Source of the DNA: DATCJA01 sp963814955
GTDB taxonomy: Bacteria > Acidobacteriota > Vicinamibacteria > Vicinamibacterales > UBA2999
DNA: 64,000 nt
NCBI GenBank assembly: GCA_963814955.1
Contig: CAWFEX010000007.1
Coordinates: 132,916 to 196,915 of the forward strand
Reading direction: 5' to 3'
Part shown: positions 28,557 through 36,655 of the stretch, one piece after another
Numbering within the stretch: the stretch's first letter is position 1
Layout: every line of letters starts with the position of its first letter
Program-made: the position numbers and the translations under genes
Notes under the pieces: generated by a model
The model's database searches: none
What the model was told of the DNA's origin: nothing
The model's input: the letters and a program-made list of their open reading frames with translations, nothing else

Positions 28557-28645
28557 AGTTGGTCGTTGGTAGTTGGTGGTTGGCCCGTAGAGCGCACGCT
28601 TTAGCGTGCGCGATCACCCCACGCAGGCTGAAGCCTGCGTTCTAC
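28557..28645. repeat. TTGGT words plus a BIME-like REP pair
   Basis: A GTTGGTCGTTGGTAGTTGG word repeat is followed by two opposed hairpins: GTAG-A-GCGCACGC-TTTA-GCGTGCGC (28587-28611) and, on the minus strand, GTAG-A-ACGCAGGC-TTCA-GCCTGCGT (28645-28621). The stems differ completely but foot, loop and size are the same. Confidence 0.83.
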
Positions 28646-28665
28646 GAAACCACGTACCAGCTAGT

Positions 28666-29928
28666 TTATAGAACCTGCTCGACGTAGCGCACGCCGTCCT
28701 TTTCCCGGATGTACCCCGCCGCGACAACGGGATCGTGCTCGAAGATGATCAGATATTCGCGTTCGATGGCTTCGCGGATGAATCGGCGTTTGAATGTCAG
28801 CGTCTCCATCGGAAAAAGGTCGTAACCCATGATCCATGGGTCACGGATGTGCGCGATGGTTGGCAGCAGATCGGCTGTGAAAACAGCCGTGTTCCCCGCC
28901 GACTCGATGAAGACGATCTGATGCTGGCCGGTGTGACCGCCGGTGCGCACCACGCGGACCCCTGGCTTGATCTCCTGATCCCCCTCAAAGAAGTCGACCA
29001 CCCCGGCTTCCTTCAGCGGGACGAAGTCGTCCTGAAGGTAGCTGGCCCGGTTTCGCTCGTGTGGGTGCGTCGCGTCGTCGTACTCGGCCGATCGAATCAC
29101 GTACCGCGCTCGCCCGAATCTCGGGACGATCGCGCCGTTTTCGCGCCGTGTCGCGCCGCCAAAGTGGTCGAAGTGCAGGTGGGTCGCCAGCACGATGTCA
29201 ATGTCATCTGCGGTGAGGCCCGCATCCGAGAGCCAGTGGTCGAGATGACGGCTGCGGTCGAGGGCATAGATGTCGCGCTGCTTCGCGCTCATCTTGTCGC
29301 CGGCACCGCAATCGATGATCATCCGGCCCCAGTCCGCCTCGACAACGAGCGGCCGCATGCTGAGCACAATGCGGTTGCGGTCGTCCGGCGGAGCGGCGAC
29401 CTCCCATAGAGGACGCGGGATCACACCGAACATGGCGCCGCCGTCGAGTCGAAACAACCCGTCGGGCACGCTCGCCAGATTCATGCTGCCCCACGAAATC
29501 CGCTTCACGTCGAGCGCATGCCGAGCCGTTGCTGCCTGCTTCAGTTCCACGAGCACACCGTGTGCGGCCGACGGATGAAGGAACGCAACCAGCGCACCTT
29601 CGGCACCAGGACGTGGACGTTCGTCGACCAGTGTCACACCGCGGGCGCGCAATTCTGCAAGCGCGGCGTCGATGTCCTCCACGCGCAGGGTAATGTGGTG
29701 CAGCCCTGGTCCTCGCCGTTCGAGAAATTTCGCGATTGGAGAATTGCTGCGGGTCGCCTCGAGCAACTCCAGCGCGGACTGGCCAGCCGGGATCACGTGC
29801 GCCCGCACGCCCTGCGACGCGACATCCTCGGGCGAGCCAATCGCCAGCCCGAGCGCATCGCGATAGAACGCAACGGCTTCGTCTATGTTCCGAACGGCGA
29901 TGCCGACGTGATCCAGAATGGCCTTCAT
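28666..29928 (-). CDS. Fusion protein: methylmalonyl-CoA epimerase domain + metallo-beta-lactamase-fold hydrolase
   Basis: 420 residues in one open frame. Residues 1-130 are a complete VOC-fold methylmalonyl-CoA epimerase: ILDHVGIAVRNIDEAVAFYRD with metal ligand His7, GLHHITLRV with His77, and VLVELK with Glu128. Residues about 145-420 are a lactonase-like MBL domain: WGSMNLASVPDGLFRLDGGAMFG, then THLHFDHFGG (His250, His252, Asp254, His255), GGHTGQHQIVF, AVFTADLLP and a late FEHDP. The linker (QAATARHALDVKRI) carries no stop or start with a ribosome site. The stop of meaB overlaps the start by 4 bp, placing the epimerase in a propionyl/methylmalonyl-CoA context. The reaction of the MBL half is unknown; a thioester or lactone is plausible. 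Confidence 0.88.
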   Translation of the reverse strand: MKAILDHVGIAVRNIDEAVAFYRDALGLAIGSPEDVASQGVRAHVIPAGQSALELLEATRSNSPIAKFLERRGPGLHHITLRVEDIDAALAELRARGVTLVDERPRPGAEGALVAFLHPSAAHGVLVELKQAATARHALDVKRISWGSMNLASVPDGLFRLDGGAMFGVIPRPLWEVAAPPDDRNRIVLSMRPLVVEADWGRMIIDCGAGDKMSAKQRDIYALDRSRHLDHWLSDAGLTADDIDIVLATHLHFDHFGGATRRENGAIVPRFGRARYVIRSAEYDDATHPHERNRASYLQDDFVPLKEAGVVDFFEGDQEIKPGVRVVRTGGHTGQHQIVFIESAGNTAVFTADLLPTIAHIRDPWIMGYDLFPMETLTFKRRFIREAIEREYLIIFEHDPVVAAGYIREKDGVRYVEQVL

Positions 29929-30995
29929 CGTTGTTTCCGTGGCGGGTCCGATTGCGCTTGTTCCCCAACCGGTTTCGGCGGGTCCGCTTGCGCTCGATGA
30001 ATCCGCCCCACATACTTCTCGATCAGTTCGGCAGCGGCTGAGTACGGATCGATATCGCCCGATACGATCCGATCAGTAGTACGGCTCAGCTGGCCCTCAG
30101 GCAGCGCACGTTCGAGGTCCTTCAGGAACTGGTGCGACAGCCGTTCGCGCAACCGGTGCTCGTGCCGGGCACGCCGGCGGTCAGTCGCCTTCGCAGACCG
30201 CGTCCGAAATTCCGCGATCGCCGTCCACAGTTCAGAAATCCCTTCTCCCGTCGTCGCCACGGTCTTCAGAATGGGCGGCTTCCATTCGTCCGGCCCGTAC
30301 GCCTTCAGCGCCAGATTCGCCGCAACCGCCTGAACCAGCCTGTCCGCTCCGTCCCGATCGGCCTTGTTGACGACGAAGATGTCGGCAATTTCCATGACTC
30401 CCGCCTTGAGCGCCTGGATCTCGTCGCCCGCACCTGGAACGAGCACCACGATTGAAATGTCAGCGGTTCGCGTGATCTCGACTTCGTCCTGGCCCACGCC
30501 AACGGTCTCGATGATCACGACGTCCTTGCCCGCGGCATCCAGCAGCATGGCGACGTCGCCGGTTGCACGCGCGACCCCACCGAGCTGGCCCCGCGTCGCC
30601 ATACTTCGGATGAACACCGCACTGTCTGACGCGTGCCGGCCCATGCGCACCCGATCGCCGAGCACCGCTCCGCCGGTGAAGGGACTTGTCGGATCGACGG
30701 CGATCACACCGACCTGCCGGCCTTCACGGCGCGCCTCGATAGTCAATCGATCGACCAGTGTGCTCTTGCCGGCGCCTGGCGGCCCGGTCACTCCGACGAG
30801 ATACGCGCGCCCCGTCCTCGCGTGAACCACCTGCAGCAGTTCGATTCCGGCTGGCGCTTCGTCCTCGACGAGCGAGATTGCACGAGCGAGGGCCCGGCCG
30901 TCGCCGTCGAGGACGCCAGCGACGAGTTTTGAATCAGGCGGCAAGGAGCTGACGGGCGATGACCAGCCGCTGAATCTCGCTGGTTCCCTCGCCAA
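29925..30995 (-). CDS. meaB: Methylmalonyl-CoA mutase-associated GTPase MeaB
   Basis: G3E-family GTPase that protects and reloads adenosylcobalamin-dependent methylmalonyl-CoA mutase. Walker A is GVTGPPGAGKSTLVD, switch region VIAVDPTSPFTGGAVLGDRVRM, then FIRSMATRGQLGG, the ETVGVGQDEVEI motif and NKAD for guanine specificity. The start is uncertain: TTG 30995 gives 356 residues and a 62-bp overlap with the acyl-CoA dehydrogenase, while TTG 30944 fits family length better. Neither has a convincing ribosome site. Its stop overlaps the epimerase-fusion gene (ATGA), so the two are coupled. The mutase itself is not in the window. Confidence 0.92.
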   Translation of the reverse strand: MAREPARFSGWSSPVSSLPPDSKLVAGVLDGDGRALARAISLVEDEAPAGIELLQVVHARTGRAYLVGVTGPPGAGKSTLVDRLTIEARREGRQVGVIAVDPTSPFTGGAVLGDRVRMGRHASDSAVFIRSMATRGQLGGVARATGDVAMLLDAAGKDVVIIETVGVGQDEVEITRTADISIVVLVPGAGDEIQALKAGVMEIADIFVVNKADRDGADRLVQAVAANLALKAYGPDEWKPPILKTVATTGEGISELWTAIAEFRTRSAKATDRRRARHEHRLRERLSHQFLKDLERALPEGQLSRTTDRIVSGDIDPYSAAAELIEKYVGRIHRAQADPPKPVGEQAQSDPPRKQR

Positions 30996-32076
30996 TGGTG
31001 GTGAGCTTCACGTCTCGAAAGTATTTCTCGGCAGGGTAATCCTTCACGAACCCGTAGCCGCCAAAAATCTGCACGCCGTCTTCGGCAACCCGCGCGGCGG
31101 TTTCGCTCGAGTACAGCTTGGCCATCGCCGCCTCCAGTGTCGTCCGCCGACCCGCTTCCCGCATTGACGCTGCCCGATAGGTCAGCAACCGCGCAGCGTC
31201 GATGCGGCCGGCATTCTCGACGAGCTTGGCCCTGATGCTCTGAAACGTTCCAATGGGCTGGCCAAACTGCTTTCGCACGAACGCATAGTCGCGCGCCGCC
31301 TCGTACGCGCCCTGGGCGAGCCCCACCGCCAGCGCGGCAATGCCGATCCGGCCCGCATCGAGCACCTGCATGGCGTTGATGAATCCCTGTCCCTCGGCGC
31401 CGAGCAACTGAGCACGGCCGACGCGACAGTTCTCGAATATCACTTCGCTGGTCTCGCTGGCGCGCATCCCCAGCTTGTCTTCTTTCTTCCCGGCGCGAAA
31501 CCCCGGCGTGCCCCGTTCGACGATGAACGCTGAAACGCCGCGACTGCCTTTGCCCGGCGTCGTCACGGCCATGACGACGATGAGATCACCGGTCTGTCCA
31601 TGGGTGATGAATTGCTTCGAGCCGTTGATGACCCAGCAGTCCCCTTCGCGCAGGGCGGTCGTCCGGATTGCCGCCGCATCGCTGCCCGCCGACGCCTCCG
31701 TGAGCGCCCACGCGGCCAGCTTTTCGCCGCGGGCAAGCGGAACAAGATATTTGAGCTTCTGTTCCCGCGTCCCGAATGCCGCGATATGCGCGGTGCCCAG
31801 CCCGTTGTGAGCGGCAACCGACAGACAGATCGACGGATCGACCCGCGCGAGCTCTTCGATGCAGATGCAGTAGTCGACGGCCGACATCGCCGCGCCGCCG
31901 AATTCCTCAGGAAACTGGATGCCCATGAGACCGAGCGCGGCGAGCTTCGGGCGCAGTTCGGACGGAAAGTGTTGCGATTCGTCCCACTCCATCACATGAG
32001 GACGAATCTCCGTCTCTGCAAACTCGCGGATGCTGCGGCGCAGCAGATCCTGGTCCGGTGTCAGGCGCAGGTCCAT
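30934..32076 (-). CDS. Acyl-CoA dehydrogenase (short/medium-chain type)
   Basis: 380 residues, standard length. FAD flavoenzyme that introduces the trans-2 double bond into acyl-CoA. Seen: the helical N-domain (LTPDQDLLRRSIREFAETEI), the middle-domain signature WALTEASAGSDAAAIRTTA, the C-domain signature QIFGGYGFVKDYPAEKYFRD, and the catalytic base in TIGEGTSEIQRLVIARQLL. It heads the unit with meaB and the epimerase fusion, suggesting oxidation of a branched or odd-chain acyl-CoA that leads to propionyl/methylmalonyl-CoA. Confidence 0.94.
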   Translation of the reverse strand: MDLRLTPDQDLLRRSIREFAETEIRPHVMEWDESQHFPSELRPKLAALGLMGIQFPEEFGGAAMSAVDYCICIEELARVDPSICLSVAAHNGLGTAHIAAFGTREQKLKYLVPLARGEKLAAWALTEASAGSDAAAIRTTALREGDCWVINGSKQFITHGQTGDLIVVMAVTTPGKGSRGVSAFIVERGTPGFRAGKKEDKLGMRASETSEVIFENCRVGRAQLLGAEGQGFINAMQVLDAGRIGIAALAVGLAQGAYEAARDYAFVRKQFGQPIGTFQSIRAKLVENAGRIDAARLLTYRAASMREAGRRTTLEAAMAKLYSSETAARVAEDGVQIFGGYGFVKDYPAEKYFRDVKLTTIGEGTSEIQRLVIARQLLAA

Positions 32077-32109
32077 GGTTGCTAGCTGGTAGGGATCGTA
32101 TCATTCGGT

Positions 32110-32622
32110 ATGCATCACATTTTGCAGCGGCGCTCGGAGCGTCACTCTCAACGTTTAGTTCTGCTGCTGGTTGTCCTCCTGCTCGGTGCCGCAACCCCCG
32201 CCTTCGCCGACGCGACCGTATTCCTGGGCAGTACCATGACGCCTGCAAACCGCGTCGCCAAAGGGGTCGCAATCGGTGTTGGCCTCGTTGTGATCGGGTT
32301 CGAGTTCGAATTTTCAGATACCGGCGAATCCGATGACGAACCTGCCCCATCGCTCCGCACCGGAATGGGGAACGTCCTGCTGCAGACTCCCTTTCCTATC
32401 GCGGGCATTCAGCTGTACTTCACCACTGGAACAGGGATCTACCGGGAACGGCTCGAGGCGCAGCAGGAAACGCACATCGGATTCAACACGGGAGGCGGTG
32501 CGAAGATTTCGCTGCTCGGACCGATCCGCGCCAGGCTGGATTATCGCGTCTTCAACTTGCGCGGTGAGCCGCTGCATTCGACCGTGCACCGCATCTATGC
32601 AGGGCTGAATCTGGCGTTCTGA
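32110..32622 (+). CDS. Small outer-membrane beta-barrel-like protein
   Basis: 170 residues with a long signal sequence (RLVLLLVVLLLGAATPAFA). The mature part shows alternating beta-strand patterns (VAIGVGLVVIGFEFEF, PFPIAGIQLYFTTGTGIY, IGFNTGGGAKISLLGPIRARLDYRVF) and ends in a C-terminal phenylalanine (YAGLNLAF), the usual BAM recognition signature. About eight strands fit an OmpX/OmpA-like small barrel. No specific family recognised. It is divergent from the acyl-CoA dehydrogenase across only 33 bp. Confidence 0.75.
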   Translation: MHHILQRRSERHSQRLVLLLVVLLLGAATPAFADATVFLGSTMTPANRVAKGVAIGVGLVVIGFEFEFSDTGESDDEPAPSLRTGMGNVLLQTPFPIAGIQLYFTTGTGIYRERLEAQQETHIGFNTGGGAKISLLGPIRARLDYRVFNLRGEPLHSTVHRIYAGLNLAF

Positions 32623-32690
32623 CCATTGACGGATTGACGAATTTGCGAATTGACGGATTGCACCGAAGCGATTTGTAAATTCGTCAATTG
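32623..32690. repeat. Wordy inverted repeat (TTGACGGATTGACGAATT)
   Basis: TTGACGGATTGACGAATTTG and GCGAATTGACGGATTG words are followed by the reverse-type CGATTTGTAAATTCGTCAATT, giving an AT-rich imperfect hairpin between two convergent genes, a suitable place for bidirectional termination. Confidence 0.65.
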
Positions 32691-33314
32691 TTGCTCGGTC
32701 CCCCTGGCGGCCCGGGACGCGTCTCGGGTGCTGGCGCCGCCGCAGGGGACGCGCCCGGGGGCGGCAACGGCGGCGGCTTCACCGGCGTGAGATTCAACAA
32801 GCTCCCTCCGCCCGCCAGCGCTCCCTGATACAGCTTCCAGATCTGCTCGATCTGTTCCGGAAAGGCATCGCTGAGAATCGGGCCGAGCGCGTAGTCGGCA
32901 TCCGGAACGGCGGGATCCATCAGGAACACATACAACACCGTGCCATTCGGACCGGGCTCCCCGGCCTTGAACATGCGCCACCCGCGCGCCTGTTCGCGCA
33001 CTTTTGCGTCGGTCGATTTTTCGAGCGCAGCCTGCAGATATCCAATCACCAGTTCGAAGTCGACGACGCGCTCGGGACGCACGACGTTGAATATCACGCC
33101 GGTCGGCGCAGTGAACGTCCGGGCGCCAACGGGAGCTGGCGGCACGACAGGCGCGGGCACGACTCGCCGGCGTCGTTGGCTGAGGTGCCGCGGGCGGCGC
33201 TGGCTGTTGCGGAGCCGGGGCCACCTGCGCCGACGCGCTCCCACCCATGAAGACCGCCGCAACCAGAGCGAAACCCGCGCAGCAGTGCCTGTATCGCCGT
33301 GCAACCATTCGCAT
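32684..33314 (-). pseudogene. Frameshifted secreted protein, paralogue of the gene at 33419-33883
   Basis: A signal peptide (VARRYRHCCAGFALVAAVF ending SASAQ) starts at ATG 33308 or 33314 in one frame. The mature domain (TGVIFNVVRPERVVDFELVIG, WRMFKAGEPGPNGTVLYVFL, ending in a Pro-rich tail) is read in another. The switch falls within the Pro/Ala-rich linker near 33160, so one indel would restore a protein of about 205 residues. It aligns along its length with the next gene (VVDFELVIGYLQAALEKS against TAEFEQIMADVRAALMKS; GWRMFK against GWKVVK). A sequencing indel is as likely as true inactivation. No function is known. Confidence 0.72.
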
Positions 33315-33387
33315 GAACGCTACTCTATACAAAAAAAGCCACGAGCGGCGGCGTGCCACTCGTGGCTGATGCGATCTCGAATGCGAC

Positions 33388-33413
33388 GCGGAAGCCCGAA
33401 GGCTCCCGGCTAC
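33388..33413 (-). repeat. Degenerate REP-like hairpin
   Basis: Minus-strand GTAG (33413-33410), stem CGGGAGCC/GGGCTTCCG with mismatches, loop TTC. It lies between the two paralogous secreted-protein genes, just downstream of the one at 33419. Confidence 0.55.
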
Positions 33414-33418
33414 CAACG

Positions 33419-33883
33419 CTATGGCTTCGAGAGGTCGACGACGGTGGTAAACGCACCGCCGCCCAGGGCCGCTGCGAATGCTTCCTTGTACCTCTCGAAG
33501 ATCGCCCTCTGCGCAGCCGGGTCGGCGTTCCCCTCGTACAGGATCGTGAGGATCGTATAGTCGGCGCCTTTGACGACCGGAGAGATCACGTGCATGTAGA
33601 CGATGTTCCCGTCCTTCATCGGCGTGGGACTCTTGACGACCTTCCAGCCCGCCGCTTGCTGCTTGCGCTCAGGTTTCTCCGACTTCATGAGCGCAGCGCG
33701 GACATCCGCCATAATCTGTTCGAACTCGGCGGTTTTGTCCGGCTTGATGGCGATCGTCATGATCGCAGTATCGCCATCGAATGTCAGCGCCGGCGCCGCC
33801 TGTGCGCGGACGCCGTGGCCCTGCGAAAACGCCGGCAGCAACATGATCGCGCCAGCGAGTACTAACCCGGACAGTCGTCGCAT
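33419..33883 (-). CDS. Small secreted protein of unknown function, intact member of a tandem pair
   Basis: 154 residues from ATG 33883, behind AGGAGG at 7-nt spacing. A signal peptide (LSGLVLAGAIMLLPAF, cleavage near VRAQ) precedes a compact alpha/beta domain: DTAIMTIAIKPDKTAEFEQI, VRAALMKS, AAGWKVVKS, GNIVYMHVISPVVKGADYTI, FERYKEAFAAALGG. The pattern resembles a ferredoxin-like or ABM-type fold, but I cannot name a family. It is paralogous to the frameshifted gene downstream. Confidence 0.75.
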   Translation of the reverse strand: MRRLSGLVLAGAIMLLPAFSQGHGVRAQAAPALTFDGDTAIMTIAIKPDKTAEFEQIMADVRAALMKSEKPERKQQAAGWKVVKSPTPMKDGNIVYMHVISPVVKGADYTILTILYEGNADPAAQRAIFERYKEAFAAALGGGAFTTVVDLSKP

Positions 33884-33971
33884 CGTCAAGCCTCCTGGGA
33901 GCACCGCCCGCGCGTTTCACGCTTCGGCGAGGTCTCGCCGGAGCCCTGGCGAAGGCGGAAAGGCGGATAAT

Positions 33972-35108
33972 CTACCGTACAGTCGAGCGGATGAAAACGG
34001 TCATTACTTCATGAGCAAGAAGCATTCCTGACCGTGGCATCCGTAGCGACCGGCCATCATAAACCAAAAGCCCCGCATCTACGAAGGATTGAAGTTCGCC
34101 GCCATATTCGTCCCAGACGTCCACCCCGTAACGATTTTTCATTACCTGTAAATCAAAACCGGCCGTCAGGCGGAGACCCATGAACAGCGCTTCCTCACGC
34201 CGTTCCTCGCCGGTCAGCAGCCGGCGGTCGGTCGTCACGTGTCCTCCGGCCGTCACAGCCGAGATGTACTCTTCCGTGGCGGCGACATTCTTCCACCGCA
34301 TACCGTTCCGCGTGGAGTGGGCGCCACACCCAAAGCCTAGCCACTCGCCGTCGGTCCAGTATTTCAGGTTGTGCCGCGACTCGCGGCCAGGAAGAGCCGC
34401 GTTGGAAATTTCGTACTGCCCGTAACCGGCTCTCTCCATCCGTTCGAAACCCGACAGATACATCTCTGCGGCGTCGTCGTCAGGGGCGACTGACCATTGT
34501 CCACGCGCCATGGCGTCGCGCAGCGGAGCGTTCGGATAGATTTCGAGCAGGTACATCGAAGCGTGCTCGGGACGGAGCGCGATGAGTGCATCCACCGACT
34601 CGAGCCATTGCGCGACCGACTGCTGGGGCAGCCACATCATGAGGTCGAGAGAAATGTTGTCGAAACCCTCACGTCTGGCGATTTGAAAGGCCTCGACGGC
34701 CTTGTTGGCCGAATGGAGGCGGCTCAAACGCTGGAGCTCGACGTCTCTGAACGACTGCACGCCAAAGCTCAGACGGTTTACGCCAGCAGCACGCAGACCG
34801 GCGACGCGTTCGGGGGTGACTGTTTCCGGGTTCGCCTCGAGCGTGATTTCGGCATCCGCCGCCACGGTCCACGACCGGCGACAGCCGTCTATGATCGCCT
34901 TCACCTCGGCGGGCTCCAGCAGCGACGGAGTACCGCCGCCGAAATAGATCGTGTCGGCGTCAGAGCCGTCACCGGACGTTTCGATTTCAGTCAGGAGCGC
35001 GGCAACGTACCGGTCTTTCAGCGCGGCATCGAACAGGCCGCGGTTGAAATTGCAGTAGTTGCAGATGGCTGAACAGAAGGGGATGTGGACGTACAGACCC
35101 AGGCTCAT
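33972..35108 (-). CDS. hemW: Radical SAM family heme chaperone HemW
   Basis: 378 residues. The radical SAM cluster motif is CSAICNYCNF (CxxxCxxC plus an extra Cys position typical of HemW/HemN). IYFGGGTPSLL, ITLEANPETVT, GVNRLSFGVQSF and ISLDLMMWLPQQS mark the barrel. The C-terminal HemW domain has GYGQYEISNAA and NLKYWTDGEWLGFGCGAHS. HemW-type proteins deliver heme and lack the substrate-binding features of coproporphyrinogen dehydrogenase, so HemW fits better than HemN. The DnaC-like gene upstream ends 63 bp away, with a REP hairpin between. Confidence 0.92.
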   Translation of the reverse strand: MSLGLYVHIPFCSAICNYCNFNRGLFDAALKDRYVAALLTEIETSGDGSDADTIYFGGGTPSLLEPAEVKAIIDGCRRSWTVAADAEITLEANPETVTPERVAGLRAAGVNRLSFGVQSFRDVELQRLSRLHSANKAVEAFQIARREGFDNISLDLMMWLPQQSVAQWLESVDALIALRPEHASMYLLEIYPNAPLRDAMARGQWSVAPDDDAAEMYLSGFERMERAGYGQYEISNAALPGRESRHNLKYWTDGEWLGFGCGAHSTRNGMRWKNVAATEEYISAVTAGGHVTTDRRLLTGEERREEALFMGLRLTAGFDLQVMKNRYGVDVWDEYGGELQSFVDAGLLVYDGRSLRMPRSGMLLAHEVMTVFIRSTVR

Positions 35109-35132
35109 TGCCGATTGATGATCGCAGATCGC

Positions 35133-35158
35133 GGCGGGCCCGAAAGGGCCCGCCCTAC
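35133..35158 (-). repeat. REP-like hairpin
   Basis: Minus-strand GTAG (35158-35155), perfect 9-bp stem GGCGGGCCC/GGGCCCGCC, loop TTTC. It lies between the DnaC-like and hemW genes. Confidence 0.85.
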
Positions 35159-35171
35159 ACTTGTGACTTTC

Positions 35172-36029
35172 CTAGGATCCCGCCCTGCCGCCGGGCCATT
35201 TCAGCTCGGGCGCGGGCTCGGTACTCCGAAAACGGGATTTTATCTGCGACTTCGCGCTCGGACTGGGCAGCTGCTTGTGTGTCCGGCTTCCGCGCTGGCT
35301 GAGATGCGCCAGCTGCTCGGCGGAGGGGTTCGGCCCGGCTTCCCGGTAATCGACCCCTTCAAGGTGCACAAAGTCCGACATCTCCTGCAGCCGCGAGTAC
35401 ATGCGGAAGCCGACCCGCTCGAGCAGCGTTTCCGCGTGCTTGGCTTCCGACGGCGTCTCGATGGGATAGTTCGTCGTGAAAATCGTCGGCCGCCGGCCGT
35501 TGTAGCGGGCATTGACGATGAGGTGAAGCATCTCTTCGACCCACTCGGTCGCCCGCTCTGCCCCGATGTCGTCGAGGACCAGCAAGTCGGCGTTCACAAC
35601 GGCGTTCACGACGTCGCGTTCCGATTCGGTTGTTCTCGAGACCGGATCGTACGACTGTCGGATTCGCCGAAGCAGTTCCCGCGTGTCGTAGAAAATGCCG
35701 CGCAGGCCGCGGCTGTGGGCCGCGAGCTTCAGGCATGCAATCGCCAGATGTGTCTTGCCAAGACCGGGCCGCCCCACGAACATCAGCCCACGATCGACTG
35801 CCGGAAACTCGTCGACGAAACGCCGGGCGCGTCCGACGGCCTTGCTCAATGAATCGTTGTAGTCGTGAAAGTTATCCAGGTCGCACTTCTCGTAGCGCGG
35901 TGGGATGTCAGCATCGCGTGCGAGCCGCTCCGCTGATGTGTGCTTCCAGCAGTCGCACCGCACGACACGCGAGACACCGCCTTCTTCAACCGGCTTCCAA
36001 CCGGTGCCGTCGCAGATGGTGCAGAGCAC
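35172..36029 (-). CDS. DnaC/IstB-like AAA+ ATPase with N-terminal zinc finger (putative helicase loader)
   Basis: 285 residues from GTG 36029. The N-terminus has a four-Cys zinc finger (CTICDGTGW then CDCW, residues 3-27). The AAA+ core has Walker A GRPGLGKTHLAIACL (near residue 86), Walker B ADLLVLDDIGAE and sensor-like IFTTNYPI. This layout is that of chromosomal DnaC/DnaI-type replicative helicase loaders rather than IstB of insertion sequences, and no istA is adjacent. The last 30 or so residues are low in complexity. GTG is followed at once by the zinc finger, so little else can be the start. Confidence 0.85.
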   Translation of the reverse strand: MLCTICDGTGWKPVEEGGVSRVVRCDCWKHTSAERLARDADIPPRYEKCDLDNFHDYNDSLSKAVGRARRFVDEFPAVDRGLMFVGRPGLGKTHLAIACLKLAAHSRGLRGIFYDTRELLRRIRQSYDPVSRTTESERDVVNAVVNADLLVLDDIGAERATEWVEEMLHLIVNARYNGRRPTIFTTNYPIETPSEAKHAETLLERVGFRMYSRLQEMSDFVHLEGVDYREAGPNPSAEQLAHLSQRGSRTHKQLPSPSAKSQIKSRFRSTEPAPELKWPGGRAGS

Positions 36030-36044
36030 GAGTGATCGTAACGC

Positions 36045-36112
36045 CGAAATGCAGAAACCAAAATGCCTAATGCAAAATTATTTTTGAATCTTGGTTTTTG
36101 AATTCTGCATTT
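36045..36112. repeat. Wordy inverted repeat (AATGCAGAAACCAAAATGC)
   Basis: GAAATGCAGAAACCAAAATG pairs with TTTTTGAATTCTGCATTTC (ending near 36112) around an AT-rich centre. It overlaps the hspR stop, where it encodes the tail EMQNSKTKIQK. Confidence 0.65.
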
Positions 36113-36524
36113 CCGCGTCAGCGGTCTGGGGCGTGTGCCTTACGAGATCGGTGGGCGTCGACTTGACGAGCGCGGTGCCAAGGCGCTGCTCCCAGTCATC
36201 GATGCCGCGAGCCAATTCCCGTTTCACGTATTCCATGAACTCATTGACCTCGCGTTGCATCTGCTCCATCTTGCGGCGCATGTTCAAGATGATTTCGACA
36301 CCGGCGAGGTTGACGCCGAGATCGCGGGTCAGCGCGAGAATAGTCTCCAGCTGCTCGAGGTCTTCTTCCGAGTACAGGCGCGTGTTGCCCTCGGTGCGCG
36401 AAGGCTTCAACAACCCCTCACGCTCGTACAGACGCAGCGTCTGTGGATGGATGTTGTACTTCTGCGACACCGCGCTGATCATGTAGTACGCCTTCCCGCG
36501 CTCGCGGTCAGCACGCTTCGCCAT
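36078..36524 (-). CDS. hspR: MerR-family heat-shock repressor HspR
   Basis: 148 residues. A winged helix-turn-helix of MerR type is seen in MISAVSQKYNIHPQTLRLYEREGLLKPSRTEGNTRLYSEEDLEQLE, where HPQTLRLYEREGL is the HspR signature. The following coiled coil (ILNMRRKMEQMQREVNEFMEYVKRE) is the dimer region. HspR represses dnaK operons by binding HAIR sequences, with DnaK as co-repressor in Streptomyces. Here it is the last gene of dnaK-dnaJ-hspR, and a HAIR-like element overlaps the dnaK promoter at 39784-39812. The C-terminal tail is repeat-derived. Confidence 0.92.
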   Translation of the reverse strand: MAKRADRERGKAYYMISAVSQKYNIHPQTLRLYEREGLLKPSRTEGNTRLYSEEDLEQLETILALTRDLGVNLAGVEIILNMRRKMEQMQREVNEFMEYVKRELARGIDDWEQRLGTALVKSTPTDLVRHTPQTADAEMQNSKTKIQK

Positions 36525-36538
36525 CAGTTACTCCCACA

Positions 36539-36655
36539 GGCCACGCCCCTCGACTGTGCTCGGGGCGTCCTGAGCCAAAGTCGAAGGACGGAGGCTCGGA
36601 GACACGAAGACATTGAATTACGTATCTCCGTGAGTGCGCGTTTCCGTGACACCGT
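36539..36655. repeat. Composite repeat, inverted copy of the one at 24340-24448
   Basis: GGCCACGCCCCTCGACTGTG, CTCGGGGCGTCCTGAG and AAGTCGAAGGACGGAG are near-identical in reverse complement to 24405-24448, followed by CGGAGACACGAAG and CCGTGACACCGTCTC words. It overlaps the dnaJ stop codon, giving DnaJ the tail ETEPRRDGVTETRTHGDT. Confidence 0.75.

Noticed and set aside
33972..35108. Anaerobic coproporphyrinogen III dehydrogenase (HemN)
   Set aside because: Length (378) and the C-terminal pattern fit HemW; HemN is about 450-460 residues with a different N-terminus.
35172..36029. IstB of an IS21-type insertion sequence
   Set aside because: There is no istA neighbour, no terminal inverted repeats, and an N-terminal zinc finger typical of DnaC/DnaI-like loaders.
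13172..36112. CRISPR arrays, considered for the wordy repeats
   Set aside because: Words are only 8-20 bp, vary from copy to copy, have no regular spacers and are followed by their reverse complements; no cas genes are present.
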